Assembly: GCF_014648895.1 (NCBI RefSeq)
Contig: NZ_BMRZ01000001.1
Span: 992,001 to 1,056,000 of the forward strand
DNA length: 64,000 nucleotides
Direction: 5' to 3'
Source: Streptomyces tanashiensis
Lineage (GTDB): Bacteria > Actinomycetota > Actinomycetes > Streptomycetales > Streptomycetaceae
Each line of letters opens with the position of its first letter. Position 1 is the stretch's first letter. A program made the translations under genes and the position numbers. The notes below the pieces were generated by a model. The model did not search any database, was not told where the DNA came from, and saw only the letters and a program-made list of their open reading frames with translations. Below are positions 30,325 to 38,669 of the stretch, piece after piece.

Positions 30325-31643
30325 CGGTCGACGCCTCCCATCACGGGGTCGATGGAGGCGACGGCGACGATGACGTCGGCGACCTGGCCGCCCTCGCACA
30401 TCGCGGCCATGGCCTGGAGGTTGGTGAAGGACGGGTCGCGGAAGTGCACCCGGTAGGGGCGGGTGCCGCCGTCGGAGACGACGTGGACGCCGAGCTCGCC
30501 CTTGGGCGATTCGACGGCCGCGTAGGCCTGCCCGGCGGGGACCCGGAAGCCCTCGGTGACCAGCTTGAAGTGGTGGATCAGGGCCTCCATGGAGGTGCCC
30601 ATGATCTTCTTGATGTGGTCCATGGAGTTGCCGAGGCCGTCGGCGCCGAGGGCGAGCTGCGCCGGCCAGGCGATCTTCTTGTCCCCGACCATGACCGGGC
30701 CGGGCTCCAGGCGGTCGAGGCACTGCTCGACGATCCGGAGGGACTGGCGCATCTCCTCCAGGCGGACGAGGAAGCGTCCGTAGGAGTCGCAGGTGTCGGC
30801 GGTGGGGATCTCGAAGTCGTAGTTCTCGTAGCCGCAGTACGGGTCGGTCTTCCGCAGGTCGTGCGGGAGGCCCGCCGACCGGAGGATCGGTCCGGTGGCG
30901 CCCAGCGCCATGCATCCGGTGAGGTCGAGGTAGCCGACGTCCTGCATGCGGGCCTTGAAGATGGGGTTGCCGGTGGCGAGCTTGTCGTACTCCGGCAGGT
31001 TCTTCTTCATGGTCTTCACGAACTCGCGCACGGCGTCGACGGCGCCGGGCGGGAGGTCCTGGGCGAGGCCGCCGGGGCGGATGAACGCGTGGTTCATGCG
31101 CAGGCCGGTGATCAGCTCGTACAGGTCCAGGATCATCTCGCGGTCCCGGAAGCCGTAGATCATGATCGTGGTGGCGCCGAGCTCCATGCCGCCGGTGGCG
31201 ATGCACACCAGGTGGGAGGAGAGCCGGTTGAGCTCCATGAGGAGCACCCGGATGACGCTGGCCCGGTCCGGGATCTGGTCGGTGATGCCGAGGAGCTTCT
31301 CCACGCCGAGGCAGTACGCCGTCTCGTTGTAGAACGAGGTGAGGTAGTCCATGCGCGTGACGAAGGTGGTGCCCTGCGTCCAGGTCCGGTACTCGAGGTT
31401 CTTCTCGATGCCGGTGTGGAGGTAGCCGATGCCGCAGCGGGCCTCGGTGACGGTCTCGCCGTCGATCTCCAGGATGAGGCGGAGCACGCCGTGGGTGGAC
31501 GGGTGCTGCGGGCCCATGTTGACGATGATGCGCTCGTCGTCGGCCTTCGCGGCGGACTGGACGACCTCTTCCCAGTCGCCGCCGGTCACCGTGTAGACGG
31601 CGCCTTCTGTCGTCTCGCGGGGAGACGCGTGGGAAGTGCTCAC
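30321..31643 (-). CDS. nuoD: NADH-quinone oxidoreductase subunit D
   Basis: 440 residues, 49-kDa subunit lining the quinone pocket. [15 protein letters not shown] holds the conserved quinone-site His, and [14 protein letters not shown] and [16 protein letters not shown] are family signatures. It is separate from nuoC, unlike the E. coli fusion. GTG start overlaps the nuoC TGA. Confidence 0.97.
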   Translation of the reverse strand: MSTSHASPRETTEGAVYTVTGGDWEEVVQSAAKADDERIIVNMGPQHPSTHGVLRLILEIDGETVTEARCGIGYLHTGIEKNLEYRTWTQGTTFVTRMDYLTSFYNETAYCLGVEKLLGITDQIPDRASVIRVLLMELNRLSSHLVCIATGGMELGATTIMIYGFRDREMILDLYELITGLRMNHAFIRPGGLAQDLPPGAVDAVREFVKTMKKNLPEYDKLATGNPIFKARMQDVGYLDLTGCMALGATGPILRSAGLPHDLRKTDPYCGYENYDFEIPTADTCDSYGRFLVRLEEMRQSLRIVEQCLDRLEPGPVMVGDKKIAWPAQLALGADGLGNSMDHIKKIMGTSMEALIHHFKLVTEGFRVPAGQAYAAVESPKGELGVHVVSDGGTRPYRVHFRDPSFTNLQAMAAMCEGGQVADVIVAVASIDPVMGGVDR

Positions 31644-32371
31644 GAGTACGACCTCCGCTGGTCCGGAGCCGGGATCTGGGCGCCCTTGTACTCGACGGCG
31701 ATGCCGCCGAGGGGGTAGTCCTTGCGCTGCGGGTGGCCCTGCCAGTCGTCCGGCATCATGATCCGGGTGAGGGCGGGATGGCCGTCGAAGACGATGCCGA
31801 AGAAGTCGTACGTCTCGCGCTCGTGCCAGTCGTTCGTCGGGTAGACGGCGACGAGGGACGGGATGCGCGGCTCGGTGTCCGGGGCCGAGACCTCCAGGCG
31901 GATCAGCCGGCCGTGGGTGAGCGAGCGCAGGTGGTAGACGGCGTGCAGCTCGCGTCCCTTGTCGCCGGGGTAGTGGACGCCGGAGACGCCGGTGCAGAGC
32001 TCGAAGCGGAGCGCCGGGTCGTCCCGCAGGGTGCGGGCCACGCGGACGAGGTGTTCACGCTCGATGTGGAAGGTGAGCTCGCCGCGGTCGACGACCGTCT
32101 TCTCGATCGCGTTCTCCGGGAGGAGCCCCTGCTCCTCCAGGGCGCCCTCCAGCTCGTCGGCGACCTCGTCGAACCAACCGCCGTAGGGGCGGTTGGCCGG
32201 GCCGGGGAGCCGGACGGAGCGGACGAGGCCGCCGTAGCCGGAGGTGTCGCCGCCGTTGTTGGCGCCGAACATGCCGCGCTGGACGCGGACCTCCTCGCCG
32301 TGGTCCCCGCGCTGGCCGGGCAGGTTCTGCCCGCTCAGCTCCTTCTCGGGGTTCGGGGTTTCGTCACTCAC
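31640..32371 (-). CDS. nuoC: NADH-quinone oxidoreductase subunit C
   Basis: 243 residues, 30-kDa peripheral subunit. A hydrophilic N-terminal stretch (about 1-60) precedes the conserved domain with [39 protein letters not shown] and the signature [19 protein letters not shown] start overlaps the nuoB stop. Confidence 0.97.
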   Translation of the reverse strand: MSDETPNPEKELSGQNLPGQRGDHGEEVRVQRGMFGANNGGDTSGYGGLVRSVRLPGPANRPYGGWFDEVADELEGALEEQGLLPENAIEKTVVDRGELTFHIEREHLVRVARTLRDDPALRFELCTGVSGVHYPGDKGRELHAVYHLRSLTHGRLIRLEVSAPDTEPRIPSLVAVYPTNDWHERETYDFFGIVFDGHPALTRIMMPDDWQGHPQRKDYPLGGIAVEYKGAQIPAPDQRRSYS

Positions 32372-32922
32372 TGGAGCAGACCCTTCAACTCGATGGTCGG
32401 CAGCGCCTTGAGTGCCGCCTCCTCCGCCTCACGGGCCGCCTCCTCGGCGTTCACGCCGAGCTTGGAGGTCTGGATCTTCTGGTGGAGCTTGAGGATCGCG
32501 TCCAGGAGCATCTCCGGACGCGGCGGGCAACCGGGCAGGTAGATGTCGACCGGCACGATGTGGTCGACGCCCTGCACGATCGCGTAGTTGTTGAACATGC
32601 CGCCCGAGGAGGCGCAGACGCCCATGGAGATGACCCACTTGGGGTTGGGCATCTGGTCGTAGACCTGCCTCAGGACGGGCGCCATCTTCTGGCTCACCCG
32701 GCCGGCCACGATCATCAGGTCGGCCTGGCGCGGCGAGCCGCGGAAGACCTCCATGCCGAAGCGGGCCAGGTCGTACCGGCCGGCTCCGGTGGTCATCATC
32801 TCGATGGCGCAGCATGCGAGGCCGAAGGTCGCGGGGAACACGGACGCCTTGCGCACCCAGCCCGCGGCCTGTTCGACCGTCGTCAGCAGAAAGCCGCTCG
32901 GGAGTTTCTCTTCGAGTCCCAT
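32368..32922 (-). CDS. nuoB: NADH-quinone oxidoreductase subunit B
   Basis: 184 residues. Carries the terminal [4Fe-4S] cluster N2 that reduces menaquinone: adjacent cysteines in [11 protein letters not shown], then [14 protein letters not shown] and [12 protein letters not shown]. It lies at the arm junction with NuoD and NuoH. Seventeen bases separate it from nuoA. Confidence 0.98.
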   Translation of the reverse strand: MGLEEKLPSGFLLTTVEQAAGWVRKASVFPATFGLACCAIEMMTTGAGRYDLARFGMEVFRGSPRQADLMIVAGRVSQKMAPVLRQVYDQMPNPKWVISMGVCASSGGMFNNYAIVQGVDHIVPVDIYLPGCPPRPEMLLDAILKLHQKIQTSKLGVNAEEAAREAEEAALKALPTIELKGLLQ

Positions 32923-32939
32923 AGGTGCCCCTCAGCCCC

Positions 32940-33299
32940 TCAGTCCCATTCCAGGCCGCCGCGCCGCCACACGTACGCGTAGGCGACGAAGACGGTGAGC
33001 ACGAAGAGCAGCATCTCCACGAGCCCGAAAAGCCCCAGGGCGTCGAAGGTGACGGCCCAGGGGTAGAGGAAGACGATCTCGATGTCGAAGACGATGAAGA
33101 GCATCGCCGTCAGGTAGTACTTGATCGGGAAGCGGCCGCCGCCGGCCGGAGTGGGCGTCGGTTCGATGCCGCACTCGTACGCCTCAAGCTTTGCCCTGTT
33201 GTACCGCTTTGGCCCGATAAGCGTGGCCATGACCACGGAGAAGATCGCAAACCCCGCACCCAGGGCACCGAGCACGAGGACGGGCGCGTACGCATTCAC
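32940..33299 (-). CDS. nuoA: NADH-quinone oxidoreductase subunit A
   Basis: 119 residues, three helices, first gene of the operon. Motifs: YECGIEPTPTPAGGGRFPIKYYL with the conserved loop Cys, and MLFIVFDIEIVFLYPWAV with membrane acids. The GTG chosen has AAGGAG eight bases upstream; a GTG 14 codons earlier gives an unusual hydrophilic lead and is rejected. The promoter region starts directly upstream. Confidence 0.97.
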   Translation of the reverse strand: MNAYAPVLVLGALGAGFAIFSVVMATLIGPKRYNRAKLEAYECGIEPTPTPAGGGRFPIKYYLTAMLFIVFDIEIVFLYPWAVTFDALGLFGLVEMLLFVLTVFVAYAYVWRRGGLEWD

Positions 33300-33366
33300 G
33301 CTCCTCGCTCCTTCCAGTCGTCCTTGACCGTTGGACCGCACCGCGGGCCGTGAAAGATCGCCCCCA

Positions 33367-33382
33367 TGTGAGGCAGTTCACA
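33367..33382 (-). promoter_or_regulatory. Rex-type redox operator upstream of nuoA
   Basis: TGTGAGGCAGTTCACA is a perfect TGTGA-N6-TCACA dyad 68 bp before the nuoA GTG. The S. coelicolor Rex operator consensus is TGTGAACNNNTTCACA, and Rex, an NADH/NAD+ sensor, is known to control nuo there. The site differs from consensus only in the left inner AC. A CRP-type protein could also recognise this shape. Confidence 0.65.
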
Positions 33383-33416
33383 AGCCCGGCTGCCCCGCAT
33401 CTTATGCCCGCCCCTC

Positions 33417-33464
33417 TGTGATCTGCGACACGGGGTACAGCAACGACTTTGTGATCTCCACCAC
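33417..33464 (-). promoter_or_regulatory. two Crp-like half-repeats 33 bp apart
   Basis: TGTGATCTGCGACAC (33417-33431) fits the Streptomyces Crp consensus GTG-N6-GNCAC exactly. TGTGATCTCCACCAC (33450-33464) is a 12/15 copy starting 33 bp later, close to three helical turns. They lie in the 670-bp gap 33300-33969 between nuoA and the NlpC/P60 gene, which contains no convincing gene of its own. Confidence 0.45.
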
Positions 33465-33717
33465 CTGACGAAGGATCATGAAGTCGGATGAGCGGTGATC
33501 TTGTTGCGCGAAGCGCCCAGGTGATCACCAGATGTGACATCCGTACCGGAAATCGCTGCTCGGAGGGGGTGTCGCACTATCAAGTGTTGCCCTCTACAGG
33601 CAAATTGGTGATGGAACGCGTCCGGGTGATAAAGGAACCGCCCGTCGCCCGGTCGGGGGGTCCGGCGTACAGAGGTGGACGCGTGCGCGTTTTCACGAGC
33701 GTTCGCGAGACGGCAGT

Positions 33718-33731
33718 GTGACCTGCGTCAC
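33718..33731 (+). promoter_or_regulatory. Crp-like site before the NlpC/P60 gene
   Basis: GTGACCTGCGTCAC is an exact GTG-N6-GNCAC match, within TGTGACCTGCGTCAC and followed by CTCACA. It is about 240 bp before the NlpC/P60 start. Streptomyces Crp controls germination and many other genes. Binding is inferred from the motif only. Confidence 0.45.
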
Positions 33732-33933
33732 CTCACAGGAACCTCAAAAGAAGAGGGCTTGGCCATCGGCGTCAAGGGATGGTAAGCGTCGGGCAATTCG
33801 GGCGTTTCAATGAAAACCCGTGATCAAGGGCCGGATGACCCATGCCCGATTTGCCCGTTACGGCGTCAATAAGGGTGTCACGGAAGCGGATTCAGAGGTT
33901 CCGAACGTAACTGTGGCGCAACCCACGTTTCTT

Positions 33934-33963
33934 GAAGGGAACCGCGATGCCCTGATAGCGGTT
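33934..33963 (+). promoter_or_regulatory. minimal two-codon leader ORF with strong SD before the NlpC/P60 start
   Basis: GAAGGGA (33934-33940) is six bases before ATG-CCC-TGA (33947-33955), a start codon, one proline codon and a stop. AACCGC (33940-33945) and GCGGTT (33958-33963) can pair and enclose it. The main ATG at 33970 has no SD of its own and is in another frame, so it may depend on reinitiation after this mini-ORF. Confidence 0.4.
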
Positions 33964-33969
33964 GTACCC

Positions 33970-34845
33970 ATGTCCCACACCGCTCACATACCCAGCCACC
34001 GGAAGCCCCGCCGCAGCGCCTCGAAGCTGGCGCTCCGCGCCGGAGTTGCCGGTGGCGTCCTCGGCACCATCGCGGTGGCCGGTGCTGCCGGGCCGGCCAA
34101 TGCCGAGCCGGTGACCGAGACCATCGAAATGCCCACCCTGGGCTCCCTCGACGCCGGCACCGGTCTCGCCAGTGCCGTCGCCGCCTCCGCCGAGGCCTCC
34201 CAGCAGGAGGCCCTCGACCAGAGCCTGCAGACGCAGGAGAACGCCGCGCTGCAGAAGGCCGCCAAGGAGGCCAAGCAGGCCAAGGCCGAGGCCGACCGCA
34301 AGGCCGCGGCCGAGCGCGCCGAGAAGGCCCGCCTCAAGGCCGAGCAGGAGCGCAAGGAGGCCGCGGAGCGCGCCACCCGCGACAGCGCGCGCACCCAGCT
34401 CTCCACCACCAGCTCCTCGAACGACAACGGCTCGTCGTCCGACAGCGGCTCCACCGCCTCGCAGAGCAGCAACGAGACGCAGGCCCCCTCCGGCTCCGCC
34501 GCCGCGATCGTGGCCTTCGCCCGGGCCCAGATCGGCGACGCCTACGTCTCCGGCGGCACCGGCCCCAACTCCTGGGACTGCTCCGGCCTCGTGCAGGCCG
34601 CCTACCGCGCGGCCGGCATCGACCTGCCCCGCATCTCGTACCAGCAGTCGAGCATGGGCACCTCCGTCTCCCTGAGCAACCTGCAGCCGGGCGACGTCCT
34701 GTACTGGGGCAGCCGCAGCGGCTCGTACCACGTCGCCATCTACGTGGGCGGCGGCAAGTACGTCGGCGCGCAGAACCCGTCCAGCGGCGTGGTCGAGCAC
34801 ACCATGGACTGGGACACCCCCTCGGGCGCCGTCCGCATCCTCTGA
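33970..34845 (+). CDS. secreted NlpC/P60 (C40) cell-wall endopeptidase
   Basis: 291 residues. Signal peptide (about 1-45, ending PANA), an Ala/Lys/Glu coiled coil (about 75-140), a Ser/Asn-rich linker (to about 178) and a C-terminal NlpC/P60 domain (about 180-291). The catalytic Cys is in WDCSGLVQAAY and the His in SYHVAIYVG. Such enzymes cut peptidoglycan stem peptides in growth, division or germination. The start lacks a normal SD; a longer in-frame reading back to 33820 is possible but would spoil the signal peptide. Confidence 0.92.
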   Translation: MSHTAHIPSHRKPRRSASKLALRAGVAGGVLGTIAVAGAAGPANAEPVTETIEMPTLGSLDAGTGLASAVAASAEASQQEALDQSLQTQENAALQKAAKEAKQAKAEADRKAAAERAEKARLKAEQERKEAAERATRDSARTQLSTTSSSNDNGSSSDSGSTASQSSNETQAPSGSAAAIVAFARAQIGDAYVSGGTGPNSWDCSGLVQAAYRAAGIDLPRISYQQSSMGTSVSLSNLQPGDVLYWGSRSGSYHVAIYVGGGKYVGAQNPSSGVVEHTMDWDTPSGAVRIL

Positions 34846-34864
34846 TTCCGGCGCCATCACGCTG

Positions 34865-34899
34865 AGAAGCCGTCACTCCTCGGGGGAGTGACGGCTTCT
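34865..34899. terminator. 15-bp perfect terminator between convergent genes
   Basis: AGAAGCCGTCACTCC (34865-34879) pairs with GGAGTGACGGCTTCT (34885-34899) around a 5-nt loop, 20 bases past the NlpC/P60 stop and 33 before the stop of the converging flavoprotein gene. Confidence 0.88.
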
Positions 34900-34931
34900 G
34901 GCTTTCCCGCCCCGTTCGGGGCCGGGGCCGG

Positions 34932-36218
34932 TCAGGCCTTGGGGGCCACCTTCGAGAGGCCGTTGATGATGCGGTCCATGGCGTCGCCGCCCGTCGGGTC
35001 GGTGAGGTTCGCCAGCATCTTGAGGGTGAACTTCATCAGCAGGGGGTGGCTCAGACCGCGCTGGGTCGCGATCTTCATGATCTTCGGGTTGCCGATGAGC
35101 TTCACGAACGCGCGGCCCAGCGTGTAGTAGCCGCCGTAGGTGTCCTTGAGGATCTGCGGGTAGTTCCGCAGGGCCAGCTCGCGCTGGGCGGGCGTCGCGC
35201 GGGCGTGCGCCTGGACGATGACGTCCGCCGCGATCTGGCCCGACTCCATCGCGTAGGCGATGCCCTCGCCGTTGAACGGGTTGACCAGACCGCCCGCGTC
35301 ACCGACGAGCAGCAGGCCCTTGGTGTAGTGCGGCTGGCGGTTGAAGGCCATCGGCAGGGCGGCGCCGCGGATCGGCTGCGTCATGTTCTCCGGGGTGTAG
35401 CCCCAGTCCTCCGGCATGGAGGCGCACCAGGCCTTGAGGACCTCGCGCCAGTCCAGCTCCTTGAAGGCGGAGGAGGAGTCGAGGATGCCGAGGCCGACGT
35501 TGGACGTGCCGTCGCCCATGGGGAAGATCCAGCCGTAGCCGGGCAGGAGCCGGTCCTGCGGGCCGCGCCGGTCCCACAGCTCCAGCCAGGACTCCAGGTA
35601 GTCGTCGTCGTGGCGGGGGCTCTCGAAGTACGTGCGGACCGCGACGCCCATCGGGCGGTCCTCGCGGCGGTGCAGGCCCATGGCCACGGAGAGCCGGGTG
35701 GAGTTGCCGTCGGCGGCGACGACGAGCGGCGCGTGGAAGGTGACTTCGCGCTTCTCCTCGCCCAGCTTCGCGTGCACACCGGTGATCCGGCCCGTACGGT
35801 CGTCGATGATCGGCGCGCCGACGTTGCAGCGCTCGTACAGCCGGGCGCCGGCCTTCTGCGCCTGGCGGGCCAGCTGCTCGTCGAAGTCGTCGCGCTTGCG
35901 GACGAGTCCGTAGTCCGGGTAGGAGGCGAGATCCGGCCAGTCCAGCTCCAGCCGGACGCCGCCGCCGATGATCCGCAGGCCCCTGTTGCGCAGCCAGCCG
36001 GCCTCTTCGGAGATGTCGATGCCCATGGAGACGAGCTGCTTGGTGGCGCGCGGGGTGAGGCCGTCGCCGCAGACCTTCTCGCGGGGGAACGCGGTCTTCT
36101 CCAGGAGCAGGACGTCGAGTCCGGCCTTGGCCAGGTAGTACGCGGTGGTGGAGCCGGCCGGGCCTGCCCCGACGACGATCACATCAGCGCTGTGCTCGGA
36201 GAAGGGCTGCTCGGTCAC
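34932..36218 (-). CDS. geranylgeranyl-reductase-family FAD oxidoreductase (menaquinone reductase MenJ-like)
   Basis: 428 residues, GTG start. N-terminal FAD site VVGAGPAGSTTAYYLAKAG, EKTAFPREKVCGDGLTPRA, and the second FAD motif LLVGDAGGLVNPFNGEGIAYAMESG place it in the geranylgeranyl reductase family. In actinobacteria a close relative (MenJ) saturates an isoprene unit of menaquinone. It is next to menG and near mqnC, mqnA and nuo, so menaquinone side-chain reduction is the best call, inferred from context. Confidence 0.85.
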   Translation of the reverse strand: MTEQPFSEHSADVIVVGAGPAGSTTAYYLAKAGLDVLLLEKTAFPREKVCGDGLTPRATKQLVSMGIDISEEAGWLRNRGLRIIGGGVRLELDWPDLASYPDYGLVRKRDDFDEQLARQAQKAGARLYERCNVGAPIIDDRTGRITGVHAKLGEEKREVTFHAPLVVAADGNSTRLSVAMGLHRREDRPMGVAVRTYFESPRHDDDYLESWLELWDRRGPQDRLLPGYGWIFPMGDGTSNVGLGILDSSSAFKELDWREVLKAWCASMPEDWGYTPENMTQPIRGAALPMAFNRQPHYTKGLLLVGDAGGLVNPFNGEGIAYAMESGQIAADVIVQAHARATPAQRELALRNYPQILKDTYGGYYTLGRAFVKLIGNPKIMKIATQRGLSHPLLMKFTLKMLANLTDPTGGDAMDRIINGLSKVAPKA

Positions 36219-36306
36219 GGCGGATCTCCCGAAGGGGTCGAGGGAAGGATGGGGAAAGTCTATGAGCGGCGGGGTTTCGCCTTGAAGCCGCGGTCGCGGC
36301 CGGTCG

Positions 36307-36357
36307 AGCCGTGAAGGTCACGCCTTGAAGGTCAAGCCGTGAAGGTCACGCCTTGAA
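36307..36357 (-). repeat. tandem duplication across the menG stop codon
   Basis: A 23-bp sequence at 36307-36329 recurs exactly at 36335-36357 after a 5-bp spacer (period 28). Read on the minus strand, each copy has TTCAAGGCGTGA, so the last codons and the TGA of menG are duplicated immediately downstream. Confidence 0.85.
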
Positions 36358-37038
36358 CCCCCGGTGCAGGGCGACGATGCCGCCCGACAGGTTCCGGTAG
36401 GCCACCTTCGACCAGCCGGCCTTCTGCAGCAGGCCCGCCAGCGTCGGCTGGTCCGGCCAGGACTGGATGGACTCGGCGAGGTACACGTACGCATCGGGGT
36501 TGGAGGACACCGCGCGGGCCACCGGCGGCAGCGCGCGCATCAGGTACTCCTCGTACACGACCCTGAAGGGCGCCCAGGTGGCGTGCGAGAACTCGCAGAT
36601 CACGACGCGGCCACCGGGCTTCGTCACGCGGTACAGCTCGCGCAGCGCCTGGTCGGTGTCCTGGATGTTCCGCAGCCCGAAGGAGATGGTGACGGCGTCG
36701 AAGACGTCGTCCCGGAACGGCAGCTTCGTGCCGTCGCCCGCCGTGAACGGCATCCACGGGTGGTTCTTCTTGCCGACCCGCAGCATCCCGAGGGAGAAGT
36801 CGCACGGGACGACGTACGCGCCCGCCTTCACGAACGGCTGCGAGGAGGTCGCGGTCCCGGCGGCCAGGTCGAGGATCTTCTGCGCGGGCCGCGCGTCGAC
36901 CGCCTTCGCGACCTCCTTGCGCCAGCGCCGGTCCTGGCCGAGGGAGAGGACGTCGTTGGTCAGGTCGTAGTTCGCCGCCACATCGTCGAACATCGTGGCG
37001 ACTTCGTGCGGCTGCTTGTCCAGGGATGCGCGGGTCAC
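36346..37038 (-). CDS. menG: demethylmenaquinone methyltransferase
   Basis: 230 residues from the GTG giving [17 protein letters not shown]-dependent UbiE/MenG methyltransferase: [26 protein letters not shown] near the N-terminus in pattern, SAM motif [12 protein letters not shown], post-motif [13 protein letters not shown], and [25 protein letters not shown]. It adds the final ring methyl group of menaquinone. The upstream in-frame extension is ignored because it lacks the usual N-terminus. Divergent from the sigma factor gene. Confidence 0.96.
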   Translation of the reverse strand: MTRASLDKQPHEVATMFDDVAANYDLTNDVLSLGQDRRWRKEVAKAVDARPAQKILDLAAGTATSSQPFVKAGAYVVPCDFSLGMLRVGKKNHPWMPFTAGDGTKLPFRDDVFDAVTISFGLRNIQDTDQALRELYRVTKPGGRVVICEFSHATWAPFRVVYEEYLMRALPPVARAVSSNPDAYVYLAESIQSWPDQPTLAGLLQKAGWSKVAYRNLSGGIVALHRGFKA

Positions 37039-37158
37039 TGGCGTTCGGCCTCGCAGTGTCGGGAAGGGGCGGACCCGCCCATTCTGGCAGGCGGGGCCCC
37101 CGTGGAGGCTCAGCGGGCCCGCTGGACCGGACGGCCGCGAAAAACCCGCCGGTACCGC

Positions 37159-37185
37159 TTCAACCTTTTGGGCCCGAGCGTGCTC
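37159..37185 (+). promoter_or_regulatory. CAACC promoter-like element before the sigma factor gene
   Basis: TTCAACC (37159-37165) followed by TTTTGG and, 17 bp later, CTC resembles the GTACAACC-N17-GTC element of the 44-60 kb cluster (CAACC exact, -10-like GTC degenerate). It may be the sigma factor's own promoter. Confidence 0.35.
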
Positions 37186-37202
37186 AAGGAGGGATGAGGT
37201 AC

Positions 37203-37805
37203 ATGACAACGGCCGCCACCGGTGGCAAGGAAAGCGGGAGTGTGATGGCGGTACCGACCGAAGTGAGACGCCAGGCGGCCGACGGAGCGTGGGAGGCAGC
37301 CGACGGGTCGGTCGCCGGGTTCGAGGAGTTCGCCCGCGCCGGACAGCAGCGGCTGTACCGCACGGCGTACCTCCTCTGCGGCGACCCCGAGGCCGCCCGC
37401 GACCTGACCCAGACCACGCTGGCCAGGCTGTACCAGCACTGGCGGCGCGTCGGCACCGCCGACCATCCGCACGCGTACGCGAAGACGGTGCTGACCCGCA
37501 TCTTCCTGGCCGAGCGACGGCGCAGGCTGCGCGATCTGCTCGCCTTCACCCGGACCGGCGGAATGGCCCCGGCGCCCTCCGCCGACCACGCCGACCTGCG
37601 CGTCACCCTGCTCGCGGCGCTCGCCGAACTGCCGCCGCGGGCCCGCGCCATGGTCGTCCTGCGCTACTGGGACGACCAGAGCGTGGCCTCCGTGGCCTCC
37701 CAGCTGCGGTGCAGCGAGGCCACCGTCAAGAGCCAGTGCTCGCGCTCGCTCGTCCGACTCCGCGCACGCCTGGGCGACGCGTGGCTCTACTCCACAGGAA
37801 GCTGA
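37203..37805 (+). CDS. SigE-family (Streptomyces type) ECF RNA polymerase sigma factor
   Basis: 200 residues. Region 2 includes [34 protein letters not shown], and region 4 [48 protein letters not shown]. The LLCGD...DLTQTTL pattern is that of the actinobacterial SigE-type group. The ATG at 37203 is 10 bases from AGGAGG, better spaced than the ATG at 37194. It is followed eight bases later by a membrane protein, probably its regulator. Target genes are unknown; the repeated motif at 44-60 kb is a candidate. Confidence 0.93.
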   Translation: MTTAATGGKESGSVMAVPTEVRRQAADGAWEAADGSVAGFEEFARAGQQRLYRTAYLLCGDPEAARDLTQTTLARLYQHWRRVGTADHPHAYAKTVLTRIFLAERRRRLRDLLAFTRTGGMAPAPSADHADLRVTLLAALAELPPRARAMVVLRYWDDQSVASVASQLRCSEATVKSQCSRSLVRLRARLGDAWLYSTGS

Positions 37806-37813
37806 GGTCCACC

Positions 37814-38656
37814 GTGGACACCGATGAGATCACCCTGCTCCGCGCGGCCATGGACCGGACGGCGGACGGCCTTCCCCAGCTCCCCGACCTCGTCCCGCTC
37901 GCGGTGCGCGAGGGCCGCAGACGCCGGGTCCGGGCCCGGCTCGCGATCGTCACGACCGCGTTCGGTGCGATCACGGCGGGGGCGCTGGGGCTCACGCTGT
38001 TGCCGGGATCGAACACGGACGTCACGATGCCCGCCGTCGCGCCGTCGTCGCCCGGTGCGAGCGCGAGCGCTCAGCCGAGCAGGAGCTACCCGCCCGTCGT
38101 CGTGACGCAGACCCCGGGTGCCACATCGCCTGACAACCCCGACAACCCCGACAACCTGTCCGAGGCCGAGCGCGAGCGCCGCGCGGCCCACCAGCAGCGG
38201 GTGGCGGCGCTGCTCGACGAGCTGCTGCCTCCGACGGTGACCGAGATCCGGCCGGTGAAGGACGAGGTGAGCGTGTACCGGATCAAGGCGGGCGGCGAGA
38301 CCTTCCGCATGACGGTGTCGGTACGGCCGGCCGACAAGCGCACCGTACCGTGCGTGAGCCTTCCGGAGCGGCACTACGTCTGCGAAGTCACGACGCTGAC
38401 GTACGCCACGAACCGTGAGGCTCAGCTCTTCTCGTCGGGGGGAGGCGCGCAGGACTCGCAGTCCTCGTCGTACCTGCGTTTCCTGTACAGCCGGAGCCGT
38501 GTCGCGCTCGGCGTCGATTCCGACGCCGGGAAGGTGCCGGTGACACCGCGACAGCTCCTGGTCGTCGTCAAGGACCCGCGCTTCCTCGATCTGCTGCGGG
38601 ACACGGACGTGAAGCCGGTCGAGGGGAAACTGCCGCCTCCGGTCGTGGGTGGCTGA
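37814..38656 (+). CDS. single-pass membrane protein paired with the sigma factor, putative anti-sigma partner
   Basis: 280 residues from a GTG. A cytoplasmic N-terminus of about 42 residues (LLRAAMDRTADGLPQLPDLV) precedes one membrane helix (about 43-63), a Ser/Pro linker with PDNPDNPDN and an extracytoplasmic domain (about 115-280). Small downstream membrane proteins like this commonly accompany SigE-type sigma genes. No zinc anti-sigma motif is visible, so anti-sigma action is inferred from gene order only. Confidence 0.8.
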   Translation: MDTDEITLLRAAMDRTADGLPQLPDLVPLAVREGRRRRVRARLAIVTTAFGAITAGALGLTLLPGSNTDVTMPAVAPSSPGASASAQPSRSYPPVVVTQTPGATSPDNPDNPDNLSEAERERRAAHQQRVAALLDELLPPTVTEIRPVKDEVSVYRIKAGGETFRMTVSVRPADKRTVPCVSLPERHYVCEVTTLTYATNREAQLFSSGGGAQDSQSSSYLRFLYSRSRVALGVDSDAGKVPVTPRQLLVVVKDPRFLDLLRDTDVKPVEGKLPPPVVGG

Positions 38657-38669
38657 GGCGCCGGCTCGG

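Noticed and set aside
33488..33721. 77-codon plus-strand ORF in the nuo/NlpC gap
   Set aside because: No SD, mixed third-position GC and an unlikely composition. The region carries regulatory dyads instead.
33951..33968. GTACAACC on the minus strand at 33968-33961, facing nuoA
   Set aside because: The base triplet 17 bp on is GGT rather than GTC, it lies inside the mini-ORF hairpin, and it is more than 650 bp from nuoA. Treated as chance.
33721..33969. c-di-AMP (ydaO-type) riboswitch before the NlpC/P60 gene, as seen before some Streptomyces wall hydrolases
   Set aside because: The conserved ydaO core segments could not be found in this leader. A covariance-model search would settle it.
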